Assembly (NCBI RefSeq): GCF_000733925.1
Contig: NZ_JPOO01000001.1
Location: forward strand, 2,108,001-2,172,000
Direction: 5' to 3'
DNA length: 64,000 nucleotides
Source of the DNA: Arenibacter algicola
GTDB lineage: Bacteria; Bacteroidota; Bacteroidia; Flavobacteriales; Flavobacteriaceae
Made by a program: the position numbers and the translations under genes. Positions within the stretch are counted from its first letter, which is position 1. Each line of letters opens with the position of its first letter. The notes below the pieces were generated by a model. That model was not told the DNA's origin. It did not search any database and saw only the letters and a program-made list of their open reading frames with translations. This document shows, piece after piece, positions 17,931 through 28,338 of the stretch.

Positions 17931-20900
17931 ATGACAAAAAACCAATCTTTAAATTCAAAAAAAGTGAAGCCTCCAAAAAAACTTTGCGGGCTGTTGTTAT
18001 TGTTTTACCTAGTTTGTGTCAATGCATTTGCACAAGAGCTAAAAACTATTGACGGGACTATAAGGGCTGCGGCCGACGGTACTCCCTTATTCGGTGTTAA
18101 TATTGTGGTAAAGGGTACCACAATAGGTGCAGTTAGTGATTTCGATGGAAATTACTCCATTCAGGCAGGAAACAATGCTGTACTCGTAGTGTCGTATTTG
18201 GGTTTTGAAACCCAGGAAATTATTGTAGGTGGGCAAACTACTGTGGATGTATCCTTAGTGGAAGACTCTGCAAAATTGGACGAAGTAGTGGTAATTGGTT
18301 ACGGTTCCCAGAAGAGAAGTGATATTTCTGGTTCTGTATCTCAGGTAGACCAAAAGGAAATAGCCAAAAACCCAACACCAAACCTTAGTAATGCGTTGGT
18401 AGGCCAGGCTACGGGTATTGTAGCAACCCAACGCTCGGGTGAACCGGGTAGGGATGGCTCTAATATATTTATTAGAGGTATTGGTACAACCGGTGATGCA
18501 TCGCCAATTTATGTAATTGACGGAATAGTGCGTTCATCTCGGGATTTTTCCCAATTGAATGCAAATGAAATAGAGTCCTTTTCTATTCTTAAAGATGCGG
18601 CAAGTGCTGCGGTTTTTGGAATGAGGGCGGGTAACGGGGTTATCCTTGTGACAACAAAAAGGGGTAAGGCCGGAAAAATGCAAATTGATTTTTCTTCAAG
18701 TCTGGGGGTTCAGGAACGAACCCGTGATCCTGAATATTTAGATTCATATGAATATTCCGTGTTATATAATGAAGCCTTGGCAAACCAGGGTCAGGCGCCT
18801 ATATATTCAGAAGAGGATTTGCAGAGATACCAGGATGGTAGTAACCCAGATACACATCCCAATGCTGATTGGTTCTCAGTATTGAACAAAGCACCATTGG
18901 TACAAACACATAATATTTCTGCAAATGGTGGTTCGGAAAAAGTACAGTATGCAGCCTCATTCGGATCCTTGGATCAGGACGGTGTTATACCGGCCGATAA
19001 TTTCAAGAGGTATAATTTTAGATCAAATATTGATGCGGCGGTAACGAATACGACCAAACTTTCCTTTGACGTGTCTGGTCGCGACGAGAAAATCAACTCA
19101 ATTGGGAATCCCGAAGTATTTAGATGGTTGTCTTCGATTCCTCCTAATAAGACTCCAATTAAATGGTCCAACGGAACCTATTCAAGTGGTCCTGCATATT
19201 TAACATTACCGGAAAACGGCTATAGAAAGGAAAGTAACCAGGTATTTAAGGGGCGAATTCAAATTGAACAGCAATTGCCATTGGAAGGTCTTTCTTTTAA
19301 AGGGATAGCTTCTTATGACAAGACAATTACAGACAAAAAAAATTGGTCCTTTATTGAGACACCCTTTTACTCTAGGTTGGGAGATGGTACTTTTGTAGCC
19401 AACCCTAGTGGAGCAGATGCTGCTTCTTCTCTTTACCAAGATCATAACGATTACCAATCGGTTACGTTTCAAGGTCATTTAAATTATATCAAGGAAATTG
19501 GAAATAGTAATTTATCCGCTTTGGTTTTATATACACAGACAAAGGAGACTTGGAATTTTTTAAGTGCCAACAGGGATGGATATACCTTGGCTATTGATGA
19601 GATAGATTTTGGAGGTACGGCTAACCGCAACAACAGAGGTTATTCGGGAACAAGTGGGAGACAAGGTGTAGTAGGAAGATTAAATTGGTCATTCAAAGAC
19701 AAATATATACTGGAAGGGAGTTTTAGAGCGGATGGATCCGAGCAATTTGCTCCAGGTAAAAGATGGGGGTTTTTTCCATCAGGATCTGTGGCTTATGTTA
19801 TTTCTAAGGAATCATTTTTAGAAGATTCTGAAACTATTGATTTATTAAAACTTAGAGGTTCGTATGGTGTATTGGGTAATGATCGTATTGGAGGCCAAAG
19901 GTTCCTTTACTTACAATCTTATAATGTAAATGGAAGTGCTGTTTTTGGAAATGGAGATGTTCAGCAGGCAATTGTTGAGGGTAATTTGGCCAACCCTGAT
20001 GTAACTTGGGAAACCGTCAAAAAATTGAACATTGGTTTAGATGCTACACTGTGGAATGGCGCTTTGACCATGGGTTTTGATTACTTTTCCGATAAGAGAA
20101 GTGATATTTTAGGTTCTAGAAATCTTACTGTTCCTGGTCTTTTGGGGGTAGGGTTGCCAGTTGAAAATCTAGCGAAAGTTAATAATAGTGGATTTGAAGT
20201 GGAGCTAGGACATTTAAATCGCATTAACGAAGATTGGCGTTACTCAATGAATGCTAACTTAACCTATGCTAAAAATAAAGTCATATTTATTGATGAACCT
20301 GAAACGGACAATGCCAACATTAGAAGAACTGGACTACCTCTGGGAACCCAATTTGGATTACGTGCCCTAGGGCTCTTTCAATCACAGGAGGAAGTAGATA
20401 ATGCTCCAACACATTTTGCAGATACCGCTCCTGGGGATATTCGTTATGATGATATCAATGGACCAGATGGAGTTCCTGATGGTAAAATAGACGATTTTGA
20501 TAGAACGGCTATCGGTACTTCAAATACACCGGAAATTATTTTTGGATACAGGGGTAATCTACAGTTCAAGGATTTTGAATTTTCATTCTTGTTACAAGGT
20601 GCAACCAATGTAAACCAATATTATAGTGGAGAGGGAGCTTGGCCCTTCTTTTTGGGGACCTCAGGGGCTTTCAAACAGAATTTGGACCGTTGGACCCCGA
20701 CAAATACAAATGCAAGTGAACCCCGTGTGCTTATTGAGGCCACCAACAATCATAGAGGGTCTTCTTTTTGGTTGAAAGATGCTTCCTATTTGCGGTTAAA
20801 AAATGTTGAATTAGCCTATAATTTGCCGGTAGATAAATTAAACCAGAATTTTATTAGAGGAATACGCCTCTATGTAAATGCCAACAATGTTGCTACCTGG

Positions 20901-20999
20901 ACAAAGATCAAAAATTATGATCCTGAAAACAGTCAGGATAGAGGTTGGGGTTATCCTCAATTAAGAATTTGGAATGTTGGTTTAAACCTTAATTTTTAA
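17931..20999 (+). CDS. SusC-family TonB-dependent outer-membrane transporter
   Basis: 1022 residues from the ATG at 17931, which opens a positively charged signal peptide (hydrophobic GLLLLFYLVCVNAFAQ). A longer reading from TTG 17859 would start upstream of the predicted transcription start. Domains are a carboxypeptidase-like regulatory domain (about 40-115), the plug with GSVSQVDQKEI and the IRGIGTTGDASPIYVIDG block, then a large beta-barrel ending in NVGLNLNF. It should pair with the SusD lipoprotein 11 nt downstream to import arabinan or arabinogalactan oligosaccharides using TonB energy. The AraR-type operator upstream ties it to arabinose. Confidence 0.92.
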   Translation: MTKNQSLNSKKVKPPKKLCGLLLLFYLVCVNAFAQELKTIDGTIRAAADGTPLFGVNIVVKGTTIGAVSDFDGNYSIQAGNNAVLVVSYLGFETQEIIVGGQTTVDVSLVEDSAKLDEVVVIGYGSQKRSDISGSVSQVDQKEIAKNPTPNLSNALVGQATGIVATQRSGEPGRDGSNIFIRGIGTTGDASPIYVIDGIVRSSRDFSQLNANEIESFSILKDAASAAVFGMRAGNGVILVTTKRGKAGKMQIDFSSSLGVQERTRDPEYLDSYEYSVLYNEALANQGQAPIYSEEDLQRYQDGSNPDTHPNADWFSVLNKAPLVQTHNISANGGSEKVQYAASFGSLDQDGVIPADNFKRYNFRSNIDAAVTNTTKLSFDVSGRDEKINSIGNPEVFRWLSSIPPNKTPIKWSNGTYSSGPAYLTLPENGYRKESNQVFKGRIQIEQQLPLEGLSFKGIASYDKTITDKKNWSFIETPFYSRLGDGTFVANPSGADAASSLYQDHNDYQSVTFQGHLNYIKEIGNSNLSALVLYTQTKETWNFLSANRDGYTLAIDEIDFGGTANRNNRGYSGTSGRQGVVGRLNWSFKDKYILEGSFRADGSEQFAPGKRWGFFPSGSVAYVISKESFLEDSETIDLLKLRGSYGVLGNDRIGGQRFLYLQSYNVNGSAVFGNGDVQQAIVEGNLANPDVTWETVKKLNIGLDATLWNGALTMGFDYFSDKRSDILGSRNLTVPGLLGVGLPVENLAKVNNSGFEVELGHLNRINEDWRYSMNANLTYAKNKVIFIDEPETDNANIRRTGLPLGTQFGLRALGLFQSQEEVDNAPTHFADTAPGDIRYDDINGPDGVPDGKIDDFDRTAIGTSNTPEIIFGYRGNLQFKDFEFSFLLQGATNVNQYYSGEGAWPFFLGTSGAFKQNLDRWTPTNTNASEPRVLIEATNNHRGSSFWLKDASYLRLKNVELAYNLPVDKLNQNFIRGIRLYVNANNVATWTKIKNYDPENSQDRGWGYPQLRIWNVGLNLNF

Positions 21000-21010
21000 A
21001 TAAGAGTATA

Positions 21011-22660
21011 ATGAACGTATCAATAAAAAAAATAATACAGTTAGGATGTACAATATTGTGCATCACAATGTGCATTAGTTGCGAAAAGGACTTACTTAAT
21101 CAAGTGCCTAAAGATTCACTTACTGAGGAATTGGTATGGACAGATTCACAGGGAGCTATCCAGTTTGTGAATGCTATCTATGGGCGAATGCCTTCCGGTT
21201 TTGACCGTAATTATGGCGGTTGGGCGAAAGGATTATACATCTTGGATGGAGCCACGGATGATGGGGATGTAAGTATGGGTTGGACACATTCCAATCAATT
21301 GCAAACTGGGGATTTTCTACCAAGCAATGTGCCCTGGGGCGAAACTTGGGCAGACTATTACAACTTAATAAGAAAGGCCAATTCTGCAATAGAGAATTTA
21401 GATAGATTGGAAGACGAGAGCCTTCGCAACAAATTAAAGGGGGAAGCTTATTTTTTAAGAGGATTTATGTATCATGAACTTTTAAGGCTGTATGGTATTA
21501 AGTCTGAAGGAGGGGAGCCGACCGGTGTGCCACTTATAGATAGAAGTTTAACCCTAGATGATAGTTTCGAAATACCGCGTTCTACTTATGATGAAATTAT
21601 TGACTTTATTGTTAGCGATTTGGACAATGCTGTGGCATTGCTTCCCAATAAAGGTGAAACTGATGCCGGAAGGGCAACGGTAGGCGCTGCCAATGCCCTT
21701 AAAAGTAGAGTGTTGCTTTATGCGGAACGTTGGTCCGATGCCGCAAGTGCGGCCAATGAAGTAATAGGTACGGAGTATAGCCTTTACCCGGATTATAGAA
21801 CAATATTTCTTACCAAAAATAATGATGAAATTATTTTTGCCAAAAAATTCCAATATCCAGATAAACACCATCAAACCAATGCAGGGGGAACCCAAGGAGC
21901 AGGTTGGGATGTTTATAACACGCCCAATACGTTTAAAGGGACCAGTGATGGTGGTTGGGGAGGTAATTTGCCCACCCAAAATTTTGTCGATGCATATGAT
22001 ATGGTCAATGGGGAACCACAGGCAACATCTTCGTTATTTGATCCCAATAACCCATTTGAAAATTTGGATCCAAGATTTGAGGCTACCGTGGTACACGATG
22101 GGGCAATGTTTAGGGGCCGAGAAATTGAATTGTACGAAGGTGGCTTGGAAGGGAGTCCAGATGCTTTCATGAATACCGGCTACTTCCTTCGTAAATTTCA
22201 TAATGAGGATTTGGTTATTTATTCCCAATCCAGTGATCAAGATTGGATATTTATGAGGTATGCCGAGGTTTTATTGAATTATGCTGAAGCCAAAAATGAG
22301 GCCTCAGGACCCGATCAGAGTGTTTATGATGCCATTAATTTAATTCGTGAAAGAGCAGGAATTCCTGATCTTGAAGGCGGATTGGGACAAAGTGAAATGC
22401 GGGAAAAAATAAGAAACGAAAGACGTATAGAACTTGCCTTTGAAGAACATAGGTTCTTTGATATCCGAAGATGGGGGATAGCGGAGAGTTTGTTAAACGG
22501 ACCACTCTACGGTATGAGGATAGAAAAAGATGGAGACAACTATACGTATACCAAATTTGAATTTGAGACTAGAAGTTTTCCTTCTAAGCTTTATGTATTG
22601 CCTATTCCACAAAATGAGATAGATAAAAATCCTGCTGCAAAACAGATTTTGGGATGGTAG
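21011..22660 (+). CDS. SusD/RagB-family glycan-binding lipoprotein
   Basis: 549 residues with a lipobox Cys24. The SusD helical TPR scaffold is evident from ALKSRVLLYAERWSDAASAANEVI and the C-terminal RNERRIELAFEEHRFFDIRRWG block, which is highly characteristic. It sits on the cell surface as the lid of the SusC transporter encoded immediately upstream and binds the incoming oligosaccharide. The ligand is probably an arabinose-containing glycan. A strong terminator follows at 22681-22717, so susC-susD form a two-gene unit. Confidence 0.93.
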   Translation: MNVSIKKIIQLGCTILCITMCISCEKDLLNQVPKDSLTEELVWTDSQGAIQFVNAIYGRMPSGFDRNYGGWAKGLYILDGATDDGDVSMGWTHSNQLQTGDFLPSNVPWGETWADYYNLIRKANSAIENLDRLEDESLRNKLKGEAYFLRGFMYHELLRLYGIKSEGGEPTGVPLIDRSLTLDDSFEIPRSTYDEIIDFIVSDLDNAVALLPNKGETDAGRATVGAANALKSRVLLYAERWSDAASAANEVIGTEYSLYPDYRTIFLTKNNDEIIFAKKFQYPDKHHQTNAGGTQGAGWDVYNTPNTFKGTSDGGWGGNLPTQNFVDAYDMVNGEPQATSSLFDPNNPFENLDPRFEATVVHDGAMFRGREIELYEGGLEGSPDAFMNTGYFLRKFHNEDLVIYSQSSDQDWIFMRYAEVLLNYAEAKNEASGPDQSVYDAINLIRERAGIPDLEGGLGQSEMREKIRNERRIELAFEEHRFFDIRRWGIAESLLNGPLYGMRIEKDGDNYTYTKFEFETRSFPSKLYVLPIPQNEIDKNPAAKQILGW

Positions 22661-22680
22661 TTTTTATTTTGAAACATTAA

Positions 22681-22717
22681 AAAAAATAGCTACGGAAGTT
22701 TTTCGTAGCTATTTTTT
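22681..22717 (+). terminator. Rho-independent terminator after susD
   Basis: TAGCTACG (22687-22694) pairs with CGTAGCTA (22704-22711). The stem is flanked by six A and six T, which extends pairing and provides the U-run. Confidence 0.9.
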
Positions 22718-22743
22718 ATTTATTATAAAACATTATTAATGGG

Positions 22744-22764
22744 TCAGACCATTTAATGGTCTGA
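22744..22764. promoter_or_regulatory. Perfect 9-bp inverted repeat before the FG-GAP gene
   Basis: TCAGACCAT (22744-22752) and ATGGTCTGA (22756-22764) with a 3-nt loop, 22 nt upstream of the ATG. No U-run follows. It may be an operator or an mRNA hairpin near the start codon. It does not resemble the AraR half-site. Confidence 0.5.
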
Positions 22765-22786
22765 ATTATCAATTCAATAGCGCTAT

Positions 22787-25700
22787 ATGAAACAGATTTT
22801 AAAATATATGTCAATATGCTTTTTTACCTTTTGTATGTGTTTATTGGGGTGCAAAAACAAGGAACCTACTTTATTTGTGGCTTTGAATAATAGTGAGACC
22901 GGAATTACATTTGTAAATGAAGTAGTTGAAACGGAAGCACTAAATGTAATGCAATATGAATACCTATATAATGGTGGAGGTGTTGGTGTTGGTGATTTTA
23001 ATAATGATGGCTTAACAGATATTTATCTGACAGGAAACATTGTGGAAAATAAGCTATATCTTAATAAGGGAAGTTTCCAATTTGAGGATGTAAGCCATCT
23101 TTCAGGTGTTCAAGGTAGGGAAGGATGGAAAACGGGCACTAGTGTAGCCGATGTCAACGGGGATGGACTTCTGGATATTTATGTTTGCTATTCCGGATTG
23201 GCGACAGAGGAGGGTAGGTCCAATCAATTGTTTATCAATAAAGGAAAGGGAGATAATAATGTGCCCCAATTTGTAGATGAAGCTGCAGCATATGGTCTTG
23301 ATGCAAAAGGAAGCTATAGTACACAGGCGGTGTTTTTTGATTATGATTTAGACGGGGATTTGGATATGTTTCTATTGAACCATTCTAAAACATTTTACTC
23401 CCCATTTTATAACAGTACCAAGCTGCGAAATACCAGGCATCCTTTTTTTGGGAATTCCTTGTACAGAAATGATGGGAATAATTTTGTGAATGTTAGTGAA
23501 AGTGCCGGGATCTATGGCAGTGGATTAAACTTTGGCTTAGGCGTGTCCATAAGCGATTTTAATCAAGACGGTTGGCCAGATATTTATGTGTCCAATGATT
23601 ATGACGAACAAGATTTTTTATATATAAATAAAGGTGATGGAACCTTTAAGGATACAAGTAAAAAGTCTTTTGGGCACATTTCAAAATTTTCAATGGGAAA
23701 TGACGCTGCCGACGTGAACAATGATGGGGTAATGGATCTAGTCACATTGGATATGCTCCCCGAAGATAATTATAGGCAAAAAATATTAAAGGGTTCTGAT
23801 GATTATGATCGTTATCAATTGGCTGTAGACAGTAGTTATCACAAACAACAAATGCGCAATATGCTGCAATTGGGACAGGGACTGGATGATAATGAGTTGC
23901 CAATATTTAGCGAGATTGGGCAGATGGCGGGAATTTCTAATACAGACTGGAGTTGGTCATCATTAATAGCTGATTTTGATAATGATGGTAGAAAGGATTT
24001 ATTTGTAACCAACGGCTACCTACGCGACTATACCAACAAAGACTTTATGATGTTCGAAGTCAATGAGGCCATGGCAAAGGCAAGCGCTAAGGGAAAGAGT
24101 TTGTTTGATGACAAGGGCAAGAAAGAATTTTCCAAGATTATTTACGAATTGGTAAAAAAAATGCCATCAACAAAAATTCCAAATTATATGTTCAGAAATC
24201 GAGGAGACCTTACTTTTGAGAATGTTTCAAACGAGTGGGGTTTTTCAGCGCCCAATGTATCTACAGGTGCCGCATATGTAGATCTCGATAATGATGGAGA
24301 TTTGGATTTATTAGTAAGTAACACTAATGAATCATTGGGCGTGTACAAAAACAGGGTAGAAAATTTGAAAAATAATTTTATCAAAATAAAATTAAAAGGG
24401 AACGATAAAAACACTTCTGCCATTGGGACTAAGGTTTGGATTACCACTGATTCTACAGTACAGTTCTTGGAAAACTACCCTGTAAGGGGATATCAGTCCT
24501 CAGTAGATCCTGTACTATATTTTGGATTGGGAAAATCTTCGAAGGCAGATATTAGAATTAAATGGCCCAATGGGCATATAACAGAGAATACTGACATTGA
24601 GATCAATGCATTGCTGGAATACAATCAGTCCGATTCAAAACCTGACAACATCAATGGCAACGAGGTTTCCATAAAGTTGTTTAAGGAGGTTACGGATACC
24701 CTTGGTATAGAATATTCGCATCATGAAAATAACTTTGTTGAGTTTAAAGTAGATAGATTGGCCCTAAAGCAAAGTTCTAGATCTGGACCCAAGTTATCCG
24801 TTGCTGATGTAAACAATGATGGGGTTGATGATTTTTTTATTGGCGGTGCTTCAGGACAGTGTGATGAATTATTTATATCTGGACCCTATGGTAAGTACAT
24901 TCAATCTACTTTGGATTGCGACAGAAAATCTATAAAAGTGGAAACTTTGGGTTCTGTGTTCTTTGATGTTGATGGTGATGGGGATAAAGATATTTATAGT
25001 GTTAGTGGCGGTAGTGAATATCCTTTAGGTTCAGAAGAATTAATGGATAGGCTTTATTTAAATGATGGATTTGGTAAGTTTACAAAAGCACCTGAAGGTG
25101 TATTGCCCAAGGCTTTTTCCAATGGTAGTGTTGTTGCTGCCGGGGATTACGATAATGATGGAGATGAAGATTTGTTTATAGGTGGAGGAAGTATGCCGGG
25201 GAATTATCCAAACGCTGCTTTGGGAGGAATTTTAAGGAATGATACCGACCGTTCAACAGGGGCCATTAAGTTTACGGTTGCTACAGATAACGTAAATCCA
25301 GAACTTCGGCATCCTGGTTTGATTTCTGATGCAATTTGGACGGATATAGATAATGACTCGTGGTTGGATCTTGTGTTGGTGGGGGAATGGATGCCAATTC
25401 GTGTATTTGTAAACCAAAATGGTAAATTATTGGAAAAGTCAAAAAAGTTAAACCTTTCAGATTCAAATGGATTATGGCAAAGTGTTGAAAGTGCTGATAT
25501 GGACGGAGATGGAGATCTAGATCTAATAGTTGGGAATATCGGATTAAATATGCCATTTAAGGTGTCCCGGAAGGAACCATTGGAAGCCCATATTGGTGAT
25601 TTCAGGGATGACGGTGTGTTAACCTCTGTATTTAGCTCATATATTCAAGGTAAGCGGTATCCAATAGCTTCCTTAAGCGAGATGCAAGAGGCCTTTCCTT

Positions 25701-26173
25701 TATTGAAGAAAAAATTTCTTAAACATTCCCAATATGCGTCGGCTACTTTGAGCGATATTTTTTCGAAAGAACAATTGGAAACATCCAAACGTTTAAGTGT
25801 TTATCACTTTGAAAGTCTTTATCTGGAAAATAAAGGAGATAGTTTTCAAATTCATTCATTGCCAATAAGGGCCCAGTTTACTGCGGTACAGGGAATTGTT
25901 GTTAAAGATTTTACAGGTGACAATATTTTGGATATCCTTTTGGCAGGAAATTATTATCCTCTTAGAGTACAGCAAGGACCTTCGGATGCAGGGAAAGGTT
26001 TGTTGTTGGAAGGTGTTGGGAACGGTGAATTTCTAGTTATTCCAAATGATAAATTTGGAGTTTTTATTAACGGCGATGTAAGGGATGCCAAAGCGCTGAA
26101 GCACCACAATAGCACAAATATTATCTTTTCAAAAAATAATGATAATATTCAGGTGATACAGTTAGTAAAATAA
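22787..26173 (+). CDS. Large FG-GAP/VCBS-repeat lipoprotein with ASPIC/UnbV domain
   Basis: 1128 residues with a lipoprotein signal (Cys22). Many Ca2+-binding FG-GAP repeats of the D-x-N/D-x-DG type are visible, such as DFNNDGLTDIY, DVNGDGLLDIY, DYDLDGDLDM and DLDNDGDLDLL, predicting beta-propellers. Around residues 530-615 an ASPIC/UnbV-like segment (AIGTKVWI ... VDPVLYFGLG ... IKWPNG) appears, followed by a second repeat block. Such CRTAC1-like proteins commonly flank SusC/SusD pairs in marine Bacteroidota and are thought to bind extracellular ligands. It lies behind the susD terminator with its own upstream hairpin, so it may be separately transcribed. Confidence 0.82.
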   Translation: MKQILKYMSICFFTFCMCLLGCKNKEPTLFVALNNSETGITFVNEVVETEALNVMQYEYLYNGGGVGVGDFNNDGLTDIYLTGNIVENKLYLNKGSFQFEDVSHLSGVQGREGWKTGTSVADVNGDGLLDIYVCYSGLATEEGRSNQLFINKGKGDNNVPQFVDEAAAYGLDAKGSYSTQAVFFDYDLDGDLDMFLLNHSKTFYSPFYNSTKLRNTRHPFFGNSLYRNDGNNFVNVSESAGIYGSGLNFGLGVSISDFNQDGWPDIYVSNDYDEQDFLYINKGDGTFKDTSKKSFGHISKFSMGNDAADVNNDGVMDLVTLDMLPEDNYRQKILKGSDDYDRYQLAVDSSYHKQQMRNMLQLGQGLDDNELPIFSEIGQMAGISNTDWSWSSLIADFDNDGRKDLFVTNGYLRDYTNKDFMMFEVNEAMAKASAKGKSLFDDKGKKEFSKIIYELVKKMPSTKIPNYMFRNRGDLTFENVSNEWGFSAPNVSTGAAYVDLDNDGDLDLLVSNTNESLGVYKNRVENLKNNFIKIKLKGNDKNTSAIGTKVWITTDSTVQFLENYPVRGYQSSVDPVLYFGLGKSSKADIRIKWPNGHITENTDIEINALLEYNQSDSKPDNINGNEVSIKLFKEVTDTLGIEYSHHENNFVEFKVDRLALKQSSRSGPKLSVADVNNDGVDDFFIGGASGQCDELFISGPYGKYIQSTLDCDRKSIKVETLGSVFFDVDGDGDKDIYSVSGGSEYPLGSEELMDRLYLNDGFGKFTKAPEGVLPKAFSNGSVVAAGDYDNDGDEDLFIGGGSMPGNYPNAALGGILRNDTDRSTGAIKFTVATDNVNPELRHPGLISDAIWTDIDNDSWLDLVLVGEWMPIRVFVNQNGKLLEKSKKLNLSDSNGLWQSVESADMDGDGDLDLIVGNIGLNMPFKVSRKEPLEAHIGDFRDDGVLTSVFSSYIQGKRYPIASLSEMQEAFPLLKKKFLKHSQYASATLSDIFSKEQLETSKRLSVYHFESLYLENKGDSFQIHSLPIRAQFTAVQGIVVKDFTGDNILDILLAGNYYPLRVQQGPSDAGKGLLLEGVGNGEFLVIPNDKFGVFINGDVRDAKALKHHNSTNIIFSKNNDNIQVIQLVK

Positions 26174-26484
26174 TGGTAACAATTATAATTATCAGCATCT
26201 CTAAAACATATCAATTCAATGGGAGGAAATTTGAACTTAATTGAAAGATACTTAATCATGATCAACAGCTATCTATCTAAACTTCATTTTATTTGTATCT
26301 TTATGATACTAAAGAACATCAAATAATATCTTTAGGGTTCTTACTTGGTTTTGAGTGTGCAAATAGGTGTACAAAACGAAATAAAATTTCACAAATAACT
26401 GTAATACAGTGTTTTGGGTGTATGTAGTTAGGTCTGCCACCCCGACCAAGAAAATCCGATCACGAAAGTGATCGGATTTTTTGT
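26174..26484. other. Intergenic region ending in the intron insertion site
   Basis: No gene. The right end carries a strong terminator hairpin (26451-26482) and then the 5' boundary of the first group II intron at 26485. No gene lies directly before this terminator; the previous CDS ends at 26173. Confidence 0.55.
26451..26482 (+). terminator. Terminator hairpin used as group II intron target
   Basis: AAAATCCGATCAC (26451-26463), GAAA loop, GTGATCGGATTTTTT (26468-26482): a 13-bp stem with a U-run. The intron begins two nt later. Class C bacterial introns characteristically insert just after such hairpins. Confidence 0.9.
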
Positions 26485-26896
26485 GTGTGCCTAGCATGGG
26501 CGATATCTATAGGGTGCAAGTCCCGAACACGCTCTAGCAGTGGGAAGTGTTAGCCAAAAGCAAGGGTGTCCATCGTGAGGTGGAATCTGAAGGAAGCTGG
26601 AGGCAAAATCCTGGCCTGACGTACAGGAACTACATATAAGGCCAAAGTTGTCTGGATAAAGTTACACAACAAACCGAAGTCCAACACTGCTCGGAGACAA
26701 CATGGTAAATGTAGCAGGTAGATGGGATGAAAGATATCGTTCTTACCTGGGGAGACCTCATGAACGTGTGGAAACAAAGTATGAAACGCGGAGTAAAGCT
26801 TGTCATGAGGGGTCAGCCGAGGTCATAGTACTTAAGTAGACTTCACTTAAGGAAGGACTGAACTTTAAGGAGTGAGCAGTAAATGAATGTTACCAT

Positions 26897-28303
26897 ATGA
26901 ACGGAAGAACGCAGAAAATCTCAATACAAGAGACCTGCCCACAAAAGAACAGGACGGCATCCGAAGGCTATGTGGGAGGGCAGACGTATCTATGGATAAC
27001 TGAAAATAACCTCACGGATACTAATCAATTAGGAGATGGACTATTAGAGCTGATTGTGTCCCCTTCAAATCTTAACAAAGCTTACCTACAGGTAAAGCGG
27101 AATAAGGGATCTGGGGGTGTGGACAAGATGGAAGTCGAATCATTAAAAGATTATCTAGTCACGCACAAGGACAAACTAATTGCATCCATTTTAAAGGGTA
27201 CTTACCGCCCCAACCCTGTTCGCAGGGTACTTATTCCCAAAGACAATGGACAAAAGCGACAACTGGGTATCCCTACAGTTATAGATAGGTGTATCCAACA
27301 AGCGATTGCCCAAGTTCTCCCGCCAATGTATGAACCCCAATTTAGCGACAATAGCTACGGGTTCAGACCAAGGCGCAACGCCCACGGAGCATTAAGGAAA
27401 TGTCAGGCGTATATCACAGAAGGCTACAAGTATGCAGTAGATTTGGATTTAGAAAAATTCTTTGACACGGTAAACCATAGCAAGCTGATAGAGATACTCT
27501 CCCGTACTGTAAAAGACGGTCGAGTGATATCACTGATACATAAATATCTCAATGCGGGAGTGCAAGTAGGATCCAAAATACGGACTAGTGAAGAGGGGGT
27601 TCCGCAAGGAGGTCCACTAAGTCCAATTTTAAGCAACATTATGTTGAACGAAATGGACAAAGAGCTAGAGAGTAGGGAGCATAAATTTGTACGCTATGCT
27701 GATGACCTTCTGATACTATGCAGAAGTAAACGCAGTGCAGAACGGACAATGGGCTCAATGATCCACTTTATAGAGGATAAACTGTTCTTAAAAGTGAATA
27801 GGGATAAAAGCCAAAGTGCCCACATAAGGAAGGTCAAATTCCTTGGATACTCCTTTCACAAAAGCAAAGGAGAAGGACGGCTACGGATACACCGAAAGAG
27901 TGTAGCCAAAATGAAAGCTAAAATAAAAGAGCTGACATCCCGTAGTAATGGCTGGGGTAATGCCCGAAGAAAAGAAGCCCTTCGCCAGTACATCACTGGT
28001 TGGGTGAACTACTTCAAATTGGCAGACATGAAGAATCTGCTTCTTAAAATAGACGAGTGGTACCGAAGACGAATCAGGATGGTGATATGGAAACAATGGA
28101 AACGGATACGAACCGGAGTGAAGAATCTTATCAAGCTAGGGGTTAAGAAATCCAAGGCTTGGGAATGGGCAAATACAAGGAAAAGCTATTGGCATACAGC
28201 TAATAGTTTTATCCTTAAGACCACAATCACCACGGAAAATCTGAGAAAAGCAGGCTATGTAATGCTGTCAGACCAATATCGAAAGGTTAGTATCAAAACT
28301 TAA
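26897..28303 (+). CDS. ltrA: Group II intron reverse transcriptase/maturase, copy 1
   Basis: 468-residue intron-encoded protein. The reverse transcriptase part (about 55-320) carries GSGGVDKMEVESL, RPNPVRRVLIPK, QLGIPTVIDRCIQQAI, SYGFRPRRNAHGAL, DLDLEKFFDTVNH, GVPQGGPLSPIL and the catalytic YADD in RYADDLLIL. The maturase/X domain follows, with WVNYFKLADM and WKQWKRIRTG. No HNH endonuclease domain is present, consistent with class C introns. It assists splicing and retrohoming of its own intron. Confidence 0.94.
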   Translation: MNGRTQKISIQETCPQKNRTASEGYVGGQTYLWITENNLTDTNQLGDGLLELIVSPSNLNKAYLQVKRNKGSGGVDKMEVESLKDYLVTHKDKLIASILKGTYRPNPVRRVLIPKDNGQKRQLGIPTVIDRCIQQAIAQVLPPMYEPQFSDNSYGFRPRRNAHGALRKCQAYITEGYKYAVDLDLEKFFDTVNHSKLIEILSRTVKDGRVISLIHKYLNAGVQVGSKIRTSEEGVPQGGPLSPILSNIMLNEMDKELESREHKFVRYADDLLILCRSKRSAERTMGSMIHFIEDKLFLKVNRDKSQSAHIRKVKFLGYSFHKSKGEGRLRIHRKSVAKMKAKIKELTSRSNGWGNARRKEALRQYITGWVNYFKLADMKNLLLKIDEWYRRRIRMVIWKQWKRIRTGVKNLIKLGVKKSKAWEWANTRKSYWHTANSFILKTTITTENLRKAGYVMLSDQYRKVSIKT

Positions 28304-28306
28304 GGA

Positions 28307-28338
28307 AGCGCCCAGTACGGATCCGTACGCTGGGTGCT
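28307..28338 (+). ncRNA. Group II intron domain V, copy 1
   Basis: Catalytic hairpin: 9-bp lower stem starting AGC, 4-bp upper stem, GATC loop, CG bulge on the 3' side. It lies 4 nt after the maturase stop codon, as expected. Confidence 0.85.
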
